A stretch of 64,000 bases of DNA from Mesorhizobium amorphae. Its GTDB lineage: Bacteria > Pseudomonadota > Alphaproteobacteria > Rhizobiales > Rhizobiaceae. The notes beneath the pieces are model-generated. The model was not told where the DNA came from, made no database searches, and saw only the letters and a list, made by a program, of their open reading frames with translations. Shown here in pieces: positions 39,891 to 48,056 of this stretch. How positions within the stretch are numbered: the stretch's first letter is position 1; each line of letters opens with the position of its first letter. The position numbers were made by a program, and so were the translations under genes. Location of the stretch: positions 62,001-126,000 of the forward strand of contig NZ_JHQS01000056.1 in the NCBI RefSeq assembly GCF_014843845.1, read 5' to 3'.

Positions 39891-40058
39891 TCCCTTCTCC
39901 CCTTGTGGGAGAAGGTGGCCGAGCGAAGCTCGGTCGGATGAGGGGTGTTCCAGCTTGGTATTGTGTCTGAAATCGCCGCCGCCTCATTCCTTCCAACACC
40001 CCTCATCCGTCTCGGCGCTGTCGCGCCGATCCACCTTCTCCCACAAGGGGAGAAGGGA
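39891..40058. repeat. Large inverted repeat element
   Basis: The 28-bp ends at 39891-39918 and 40031-40058 are perfect reverse complements. An inner 15-bp pair, 39935-39949 and 39995-40009, is also perfect (CGGATGAGGGGTGTT against AACACCCCTCATCCG). The whole can fold into one long hairpin of about 168 nt. Such elements with TCTCCCxxxxGGGAGA ends are, from memory, frequent between genes in Mesorhizobium. It starts 10 bp past the AhpD-like gene. Confidence 0.9.
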
Positions 40059-40150
40059 AAGTGGCGCCCAATCTCCGCAGGAAACGGGTGGCTCCCACCT
40101 GCCGTCCGCCCCACTTTCATGGGCAACAAAAGCTATCGGGAGCGAAATCC

Positions 40151-40894
40151 ATGACCATCCATTCTATAAGTGCTCGTCGTGCAAATCGTTCGGCGGAGGC
40201 GCGCGTCGCCGATCAGGACTGGAGCGAACTGGCTGGCGAACTGAACAACCATGGCTGCGCCGTCATGGAAAAGCTGCTTTCGCCCGAGGAATGCGCCGAG
40301 ATCGCGGCGCTCTATCCGCACGAAGAGCACTTCCGCAGTCATGTCCACATGGCACGTCACGGTTTCGGCAAGGGCGAGTATCGCTATTTCCGTTACCCTT
40401 TGCCTGATCTGATCGGCGCCTTGCGCACCGCGCTCTATCCGCGTCTGGCCGAGGTCGCCAATGATTGGAACGAGCGCTTGGGGCTGGCGCAGCGCTATCC
40501 CGCGGACCACGCCGCATTCCTGAAACAATGCCACGACAACGGCCAGATGCGGCCGACACCGCTCTTGCTGCAATACGGCCCCGGCGACTTCAACTGCCTG
40601 CACCAGGACCTCTATGGCGATCTCGCCTTCCCGCTGCAGGTGGCAATCCTGCTGTCAGAGCCAGGTGAGGATTTTACCGGCGGCGAGTTCGTGCTGACCG
40701 AGCAGCGCCCGCGCATGCAGAGCCGCGCCGAGGTCGTGCCGCTCACCCAGGGCGACGCTGTGGTCTTCGCAGTCCACAATCGCCCGGTGCAAGGCACCAA
40801 GGGCCACTATCGCGTGAACCTCAGGCACGGCGTCAGCCGCCTGCGCTCGGGCATGCGGCATACGGTCGGCATCATCTTCCACGACGCGAAGTAG
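40151..40894 (+). CDS. 2-oxoglutarate/Fe(II)-dependent oxygenase
   Basis: The 247-residue protein has the prolyl-4-hydroxylase-like jelly roll. The iron site HxD is His151 and Asp153 in NCLHQDLYGD, LQVAILLSEPGEDFTGGEFVL is near 162-182, and the distal His and 2-oxoglutarate Arg lie in the VHNRPVQGTKGHYRVNLRHGVSR stretch (208-230). Relatives are described as proline hydroxylase family and are often of unknown substrate. GGGAG precedes the ATG. The frame extends upstream into the repeat element, but that part is not protein-like. Confidence 0.88.
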   Translation: MTIHSISARRANRSAEARVADQDWSELAGELNNHGCAVMEKLLSPEECAEIAALYPHEEHFRSHVHMARHGFGKGEYRYFRYPLPDLIGALRTALYPRLAEVANDWNERLGLAQRYPADHAAFLKQCHDNGQMRPTPLLLQYGPGDFNCLHQDLYGDLAFPLQVAILLSEPGEDFTGGEFVLTEQRPRMQSRAEVVPLTQGDAVVFAVHNRPVQGTKGHYRVNLRHGVSRLRSGMRHTVGIIFHDAK

Positions 40895-40912
40895 AGGCCT
40901 GGCGCCGCGGCT

Positions 40913-40942
40913 GCCAATCTCCCCGCGAAGGGGGAGATCGGC
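40913..40942 (+). terminator. Hairpin after the oxygenase gene
   Basis: GCCAATCTCCCC, a 6-nt loop and GGGGAGATCGGC give a 12-bp stem with one mismatch, 18 bp past the stop codon. It resembles the stem of a common intergenic repeat and lacks a T-run. Confidence 0.5.
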
Positions 40943-41070
40943 TGTCACTGCCGCCGTCGCCAGTCTTCACTGTCGGCGCTGCGGCGCTTCTGCCTCTTCC
41001 CCCGGCACCCTCATTCGCGTATGGCCCCGGACAAATCCCTCAACCTCGCATCGGCCTCCCGGAACACCCC

Positions 41071-42693
<1,623 letters not shown>

Positions 42694-42760
42694 AGGCTAG
42701 GCGGCAATTGGCACAAGGCGGACGCCCACTCGCGTCTGCCGCAAGTGACCTGGAGCGGCC

Positions 42761-43414
42761 TCATCCGCCATCCGATGCGGTGGCGAAAACCGCCAATTGA
42801 GCGTCGAAAGCACGCTTGAAGGCCGGCCGCGCTTCGCCGCGGGCGACATAGGCGGAGAGGTTCGGATATTCGTCCAGCAGAGCCGATCGGTTCAACCTGC
42901 GCAGCACCATCACCATCAGGAGGTCACCGGCGCTGAACCCACCATCGAGCCAGTCGGCGTCGCCAAGGCGATCGGAGAGTTCGCCCAGCCGGCCACGGAT
43001 ACGATCCTCGACCATGGGCAGGCGCTGCTTGTGCCAGGCCTCGTCGCGCTCCAGGAGGATGGCGGTTTCCCGATCCACGATCGGCGGCTCCAGCGTGCTG
43101 ACCGCGGCAAACATCCATGTGATCGCGCGCGCCCTGGCATTCGCGTCGTCCGGCAGCAGGCCCGCATTGCGCTCCGCGATATGGAACACGATGGCCCCTG
43201 AGTCGAACAGAGCGAGATCACCTTCCTCATAGGTCGGGATCTGCCCGAAAGGCTGAAGCGCACGATGCGCGGGTTGCTTCATCGCGCTGAACGAAACAGG
43301 ACGAACGTCGTAAGCTTGGCCGACTTCTTCGAGTGCCCAACGAACACGCATGTCACGGGCCTGTCCCCTGCCGCGGTCGGGCGATCGTTCAAAGGCTGTG
43401 ATGGTGGGGGTCAT
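42761..43414 (-). CDS. Glutathione S-transferase family protein
   Basis: The 217-residue protein has an N-terminal thioredoxin-fold domain with RVRWALEEVGQAYDVRPV near residues 23-40, the cis-proline GQIPTYEEGDLALFDSGAIVFHIAE near 57-81, and a C-terminal helical domain with FSAGDLLMVMVLRRL near 158-172 (N-capping box and hydrophobic staple). The catalytic Ser/Tyr position in the first helix is not obvious. GGAG precedes the ATG. It probably conjugates or reduces small electrophiles with glutathione. Confidence 0.85.
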   Translation of the reverse strand: MTPTITAFERSPDRGRGQARDMRVRWALEEVGQAYDVRPVSFSAMKQPAHRALQPFGQIPTYEEGDLALFDSGAIVFHIAERNAGLLPDDANARARAITWMFAAVSTLEPPIVDRETAILLERDEAWHKQRLPMVEDRIRGRLGELSDRLGDADWLDGGFSAGDLLMVMVLRRLNRSALLDEYPNLSAYVARGEARPAFKRAFDAQLAVFATASDGG

Positions 43415-43871
43415 TGGAAGGCTCCGGGTGATTGCATGATGCTGTGCGTGGTTGCGACGATCTTTCTCATGGTCAGGTATCCGGTTCTTGCGCTTTGCCT
43501 TCAGAGGACGAACGAGCCGCGCGGGTCCCGACAACTATCTCGTTTTCTTTGGCCATGGGATTTCGCGGTCCGAACCTTCTGCACGCGGCCGTTGCCGGCG
43601 AACGGCTTGAAACCCTTCCGTCGGCGAAGGTCTCAAAATGGCGCAAAGCGGCTATTTTAGAACGGCCGGACTCGGGCCGCGAGCAGACTGGCAGCTTCTG
43701 GTTTCGGACCTTCAAAAGCGGACTTTCAGATCGGCGTGAGCATAATCGTGACCTGAGCTTAGGCAGCCGTCTGGTCATCTCGAGTCAATGTCGGCATTCA
43801 ACATGTCGTGCGCTGGTCCAGATGGATGCGAGACTTCCGGTCCTGAGCGCGGCTAACCGCCCGATTGCGGG
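43415..43871. other. 457-bp intergenic region without a convincing gene
   Basis: Open frames on both strands show no family marks, no ribosome binding site and uneven codon composition. The stretch around 43620-43740 has the look of decayed, repeat-like intergenic DNA. The promoter of the glutathione transferase gene is expected near 43415-43500. Confidence 0.5.
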
Positions 43872-44903
43872 CTACCCGCGAGCGAACTCCGGTATCTGGA
43901 ACCGCCTCCGATAGGCGCCGGGCGTCATTCCAGTGGTGCGTTTGAACAGACGACGGAAGAATGCGGCGTCCTCGTAGCCTACGCGCCAGCTGATCTCGTC
44001 CACGGGCGAACTGGTGCGCTCCAGCCGCCGCTTGGCGTCCTCGATCCGCAGACGTTGTACGTAGGCAAGCGGCGCAAGGCCCGTCGCATCGGCGAAACGT
44101 CGCTTGAAGGTGCGTTCGGCGAGCTTGGACCGCTTGACCATCTCGTCGACCGGATTGGCGATCGAGAAGTGGGTCGCAAGCCACTCCTGCGCGTTCTGGA
44201 TTTCGGCGTCGCCGTGGTCGTTCCTGCCCTCGAAGACCATGTAGGGGGCCAGCCCGTCCTGATGCCATTGCAGCGCGAACATGCGCGCGACCTCCTGCGC
44301 GACCGTCGCGCCGACGTGGTGGGCGATCAGGTAAAGCACCATGTCGTGCCAGGTGTTCGACGCGCCCGAACTGACCAAATCCTCGCGCGGGCCAGCGATC
44401 ACCAGTACACGTTCGGGATGGATCGGTACGGCAGGGTAGCAAGCCGCGAATTCCCTCGCGTAGCCGAAATGGACGGTCGCGTCCCGGCCGTCGAATAGCC
44501 CCGTCTCGGCCAACAGGAAGACCCCTGAGCAGGCGGAGCACAGCCTCGCACCTTCATCGTGCATGCGCTTGAGCCAGTCCACCAGGCGTGGGTAGCGGCC
44601 CGTTTCCCATCCGCCCGGCTTCAGCAGAACCGACGGCACGATGACGATGGCACACGTCGTGATGTCATCGATCGTGCGCTGCACGTCGATGGGGACGCCG
44701 CTGGCCAATCGCAACGGACCTGCCTGTTCGCCGACGATCTCCACCTTGAAGGGATGTTCGGCGCCGGGGCTGGCGATCCCCATCATCGAGACCCCGTTCA
44801 TGACGTCGTAGATCCCCGCCAGCGTCGAAATGACGGCATCCGGCAGCGCCACGAGGCAGACCCGCAGCGGGACCGATCCGTTCTGGTTGACCTGTCTGGA
44901 CAT
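43872..44903 (-). CDS. GlxA-type AraC-family regulator with DJ-1/PfpI domain
   Basis: The 343-residue protein joins an N-terminal DJ-1/PfpI-like domain (about residues 12-185, with LCSACSGVFLLAETGLFDGRDATVH near 122-146) to a C-terminal AraC DNA-binding domain (about 225-335, with KRSKLAERTFKRRFADATG and GYEDAAFFRRLFKRTTGMTPGAYRRRF). In the first domain the Cys in the nucleophile-elbow position SACSG is retained, although these domains serve as sensors in regulators. The ATG at 44903 follows AAAGGTCG. It is divergent from the methyltransferase operon at 45053, its likely target. Confidence 0.88.
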   Translation of the reverse strand: MSRQVNQNGSVPLRVCLVALPDAVISTLAGIYDVMNGVSMMGIASPGAEHPFKVEIVGEQAGPLRLASGVPIDVQRTIDDITTCAIVIVPSVLLKPGGWETGRYPRLVDWLKRMHDEGARLCSACSGVFLLAETGLFDGRDATVHFGYAREFAACYPAVPIHPERVLVIAGPREDLVSSGASNTWHDMVLYLIAHHVGATVAQEVARMFALQWHQDGLAPYMVFEGRNDHGDAEIQNAQEWLATHFSIANPVDEMVKRSKLAERTFKRRFADATGLAPLAYVQRLRIEDAKRRLERTSSPVDEISWRVGYEDAAFFRRLFKRTTGMTPGAYRRRFQIPEFARG

Positions 44904-45052
44904 CGCGACCTTTCGCGCCGCGCGACGAGAAAGCGGCCCACATGGCACGAATGGACCGATTGCGGGCGATAGCGGCTCTGTCGCGCAGACTCCCCAAGGG
45001 CCTACACCACAGCCGCATCCAAACGCAACTCAACGCCCGAAGGGAAAGTACG

Positions 45053-46123
45053 ATGCTGGATACACCAAAGATCGACGAAGCAAAGCTCGAGGCCTTCGCC
45101 ACCCGCGCCATCGGCGACCTGACGGCCGGCTATACCGGCGTGATGGTGAGCGTCGGCAGCAAGCTCGGCCTCTACAAGGCAATGGCCGGCGCGGGTCCGC
45201 TGAGCGCACAGGAAATCGCCACGCTAGCCGATTGCGCCGAACGCTATGTGAGCGAATGGCTCAACGCTCAGGCGGCCGGCGGTTACCTCGCCTATCACGC
45301 GCTGAGCGACACCTACGAACTCATGCCGGAGCAGGCGATGGTGCTGGCCGACGAGGACAGCCCGGTCTACATCCCGCACGCATGGAATGTACCGGCGTCG
45401 ATGTGGTTCGACGAGCCGAAGACGCTCGAAGCCTTCCGTACCGGCAAGGGTATCGCCTGGGGAGAGCGTGACGGGCGGCTTTCATGTGGCTCGGCCGCGT
45501 TCTACCGCAACGGCTACCGCGCCAGCCTCGTGCCCCAGTGGCTGCCGGCGCTGGACGGCGTTGTGGAACAACTGGAGGGCGGCATAGAGGTCGCCGACGT
45601 CGGCTGCGGCTACGGCCACTCGACGCTGCTGATGGCCGAGGCGTTTCCGAACTCGCGTTTCCACGGCTTCGACACGCACGATGCCACCCTCGCCGAGGGG
45701 CGGCAGAATGCGGCAGCTGCCGGACTGTCCAACCGAATAGACTTTGCGCATGCCCGCGCCGACGAATATCCGGACGGGCGCTACGGCCTGATCTGTTTCT
45801 TCGACATCCTCCACGACCTTGGCGATCCGGTCGCAGCCGCTCGCCATGCAGCCAAGGTGCTGGCGCCCGGCGGCACGGTGTTGTTGGTCGAGCCGTTCGC
45901 GCACGACCACGTCAAGGACAACCTCTCGCCGGTGGCTCAGCTCTACTACTCGGCGTCGACCCTGGTCTGCTGCGCACACGCGATCTCCGAGGGCGGAACC
46001 ATGGTCCTTGGTGCGCAGGCAGGACAGGCGCGCCTGGCCGAAGTGTTCCGCAAGGCGGGTTTCACGCATTTCCGCCGCGCCGCGGAAACGCCCTTCAACC
46101 TCATCTTCGAGGTGCGGCGCTGA
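45053..46123 (+). CDS. SAM-dependent methyltransferase with winged-helix N-terminus
   Basis: The 356-residue protein starts with a winged-helix-like dimerisation domain (LGLYKAMAGAGPLSAQEIATLADCAERYVSEWLNAQAAGGYL at about 38-79). A Rossmann methyltransferase follows with motif I ADVGCGYGHS at 181-190 and later FFDILHDLGDP and APGGTVLLVEPF. It resembles the Rv2258c/rebM-like group that methylates small molecules. AGGGAAAG precedes the ATG. It opens a plus-strand run of four genes (methyltransferase, DUF1127, exported AhpD-like, membrane protein), divergent from the GlxA-type regulator. Confidence 0.87.
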   Translation: MLDTPKIDEAKLEAFATRAIGDLTAGYTGVMVSVGSKLGLYKAMAGAGPLSAQEIATLADCAERYVSEWLNAQAAGGYLAYHALSDTYELMPEQAMVLADEDSPVYIPHAWNVPASMWFDEPKTLEAFRTGKGIAWGERDGRLSCGSAAFYRNGYRASLVPQWLPALDGVVEQLEGGIEVADVGCGYGHSTLLMAEAFPNSRFHGFDTHDATLAEGRQNAAAAGLSNRIDFAHARADEYPDGRYGLICFFDILHDLGDPVAAARHAAKVLAPGGTVLLVEPFAHDHVKDNLSPVAQLYYSASTLVCCAHAISEGGTMVLGAQAGQARLAEVFRKAGFTHFRRAAETPFNLIFEVRR

Positions 46124-46162
46124 GGCGCCGCCGCCTCCCTCGCTTCTGGACCAATGAGTGAA

Positions 46163-46219
46163 GACAAGGACAAAGACAATGAGAAAGACCTTTGCACGCG
46201 CGGCAATCGACGCCGCAAC
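46163..46219 (+). repeat. Leader duplication, copy 1
   Basis: This 57-bp segment covers the ribosome binding site and first codons of the DUF1127 gene. It matches 46486-46542 at 47 of 57 positions with no gap and the ATG in the same place (offset 323 bp). Confidence 0.8.
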
Positions 46220-46361
46220 GACTATGCTCTACGCGCGCCGCGCGCGCCGCAACGCCTGGATGCTGCATGCACTTTCGGATGCTCAGCTCAAGGACATCGG
46301 CCTGACGCGATTCGACATCGGGCCCGTTGCTCATGCCGCAAGGGAATCGCTGGCTGACTGA
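46179..46361 (+). CDS. DUF1127 family small protein
   Basis: The 60-residue protein is basic and ends with the DUF1127 core RRARRNAWMLHALSDAQLKDIGLTRFDI at about residues 22-49. DUF1127 proteins are arginine-rich; some bind RNA or tune phosphate and carbon use in alphaproteobacteria. The ATG at 46179 follows AAGGAC seven bases upstream; an in-frame ATG at 46158 lies within that leader. The first 17 residues, MRKTFARAAIDAATTML, resemble the start of the signal-peptide gene 323 bp downstream, reflecting the shared leader DNA. Confidence 0.82.
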   Translation: MRKTFARAAIDAATTMLYARRARRNAWMLHALSDAQLKDIGLTRFDIGPVAHAARESLAD

Positions 46362-46485
46362 AACGGCATCGCAAGCTCGCAATCCCAGACCAGATACCCG
46401 CCCGGCCCCAAAACCCGGGCGGCCCCCGCTTCGTAGCGTGAAGGGCGCGCGAAGACGGGCCACCCCCCTTCGATCAAAGAGCGAT

Positions 46486-46542
46486 GACAAGGAAAACGAC
46501 TATGAAAAAGATCTTTGCAATCGCGGCGATCACCGCCGCAAC
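46486..46542 (+). repeat. Leader duplication, copy 2
   Basis: Second copy of the 57-bp leader. It spans the ribosome binding site, the ATG at 46502 and the first 13 codons of the exported AhpD-like gene. Confidence 0.8.
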
Positions 46543-46945
46543 CCTGCTGGGTGCTGTCTCCTTCGCCGCGGCGCAGGAACTGCCTTCAGTCGAGGACACC
46601 TACAAGGACATCGAGGCGACGTTCGGAGTCGTGCCCAGCCACATCAAGACCTATCCGAAATCGGCGGTCGCCGGTGCGTGGGCTATGACCAAGGGCCTTC
46701 TGACGGACAAGAACAATGCGCTCGAGCCGAAGGTGAAGTCACTGATCAACCTTGCCGTGGCGGCGCAGATCCCGTGCCAATACTGCACCTGGGTCGAGAC
46801 CAAGTTCGCCAAGGCACAGGGTGCAACGGACGAGGAGGTCGCAGAGGCGGTCGCCCAGGCGGCCTATGTCCGTCACTGGAGCACCGTACTCAACGGAATG
46901 CAGATCGACCTCAAAACCTTCAAGACCGAATTCGGCGGCGACTGA
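46502..46945 (+). CDS. Exported AhpD/carboxymuconolactone-decarboxylase-family protein with CxxC
   Basis: The 147-residue protein has a Sec signal MKKIFAIAAITAATLLGAVSFAAAQ, then one CMD domain with LEPKVKSLINLAVAAQIPCQYCTWVETKFAKAQGATDEEVAEAVAQAAYVRHWS at about 80-133. The CQYC pair with the following His in VRHWS matches the AhpD redox site. Exported members of this family are less common than cytosolic ones; this one would act on thiols or peroxides in the periplasm. AAGGAAAAC precedes the ATG. Confidence 0.87.
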   Translation: MKKIFAIAAITAATLLGAVSFAAAQELPSVEDTYKDIEATFGVVPSHIKTYPKSAVAGAWAMTKGLLTDKNNALEPKVKSLINLAVAAQIPCQYCTWVETKFAKAQGATDEEVAEAVAQAAYVRHWSTVLNGMQIDLKTFKTEFGGD

Positions 46946-47001
46946 CGGATTGCGGCGCCCGACGCCGCCCTCTCCGGATCGCTTTCAGTGAGTGCTCACC
47001 C

Positions 47002-47241
47002 ATGGAAATCCTCATAAACACGGCGCACGTCCTCTACGTGACCACCTATTTCACGATGGACATGCTGCGCCTGCGTATGCTGACGGTCACCGCAGCGACC
47101 TGCCTTGCCGTCTACTTCTACGGCCAGCCGGTTCCGATGCTGAATGTCGTCGCCTGGAACGTGTTCTTCATCGCGCTGAACCTGATCCAGATCGTCCGGC
47201 TCGTCCTGGCCAGATACAGAAACGCGCAGGCTGGAGCGTGA
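47002..47241 (+). CDS. 79-residue membrane protein
   Basis: The protein MEILINTAHVLYVTTYFTMD continues with two further hydrophobic segments, LTVTAATCLAVYFYG and MLNVVAWNVFFIALNLIQIVRLVLA, giving about three helices. The WNVFFIALNLIQI core resembles small bacterial membrane proteins related to the N-terminal half of Popeye-type proteins; the match is by memory only. It is the last gene of the run that begins at 45053, 56 bp after the exported AhpD-like gene. Confidence 0.7.
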   Translation: MEILINTAHVLYVTTYFTMDMLRLRMLTVTAATCLAVYFYGQPVPMLNVVAWNVFFIALNLIQIVRLVLARYRNAQAGA

Positions 47242-47390
47242 TCCAACCGCTGGCCACTCCGAGGCCCCGACAGCCTTTCCCCGACCCGAAGCGCCTATCT
47301 GGTGGCGCGAACGATGACGCGGAGAGGCGATCCGCCGACGCCCAGCGGCTCGATCAGACCGGCACGTCAGACGGCTGTCAGTTGAATGAC

Positions 47391-47485
47391 CGCAAATGGC
47401 GCAACCGCGACCTCAGAATGGTCGCCAACAATGTCTGCTTTCGGGCCGTGGCAACAGACACCTCAATGACCGACATGAGGCGCAA
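47391..47485 (+). repeat. Two-copy intergenic element, copy A
   Basis: The segment beginning CGCAAATGGCGCAACCGCGA is shared with 57421-57516. The first 22 bases are identical and the rest, including AATGTCYGCTTT and a GAGATGMGGCGCAA-like end, is similar with small gaps. It lies in a 512-bp gap between genes that otherwise contains only an AT-rich promoter-like zone near 47540-47590. It carries no gene. Confidence 0.65.
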
Positions 47486-47753
47486 GGCGGACTTGCCCGA
47501 TGTTTCATGCGCGAACGCTTGAGATGCGAGCGCCGCCATTAACCATCGATTAACTATCCGGTCGCCTTTAATTCAATTTTGCAGCATACTGATTTGGGTA
47601 GCGAGGCTGCTCAAGGAGACTGGAACAAGAAGTAGTTCCCCTGTTCGCGCATCTGCCACTTTCACTCGCGACAGTCGAAATTGAAAAGTAAGCGACGGAA
47701 CACCGTCGTCTCATGGGGAGGCGCCAGCATCAAGTTTGATGAGGAGCGCCAGA

Positions 47754-48035
47754 ATGAATATCGAAGACGCAGTTACGGCAGTGACGTCAGAAGCAAGCGC
47801 TCTCATGTCTTGCCTCGGCCAGCCCGTTGTCGCCTACCACGTCACGGAAATCCTGAGAGAGGCAGACCTGGCACACGCCCGCGAGATGCAGTTCGCGCTG
47901 GTGCGACGAAGCATCGAAGCTCTTGTCGATGACGGCCTGGAAGGCGTCGCCGCCGAACATTTTGCATTCCAGTTCGACGGCCGCATCGGCTTGACCTGGA
48001 GACTCCTGCACGCATCCGACGGCGTGGCGCATTGA
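47754..48035 (+). CDS. 93-residue hypothetical protein
   Basis: The protein MNIEDAVTAVTSEASALMSC continues as a mostly helical acidic chain with YHVTEILREADLAHAREMQFALVRRSIEALVDDGLEGV and ends in a beta-rich FQFDGRIGLTWRLLH. The ATG at 47754 has GAGGAG upstream, preferable to one at 47736. No family is recognised. It ends 21 bp from the converging GGDEF-EAL gene. Confidence 0.6.
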   Translation: MNIEDAVTAVTSEASALMSCLGQPVVAYHVTEILREADLAHAREMQFALVRRSIEALVDDGLEGVAAEHFAFQFDGRIGLTWRLLHASDGVAH

Positions 48036-48056
48036 TCAAGGCCAGGGGCGCGCCCG

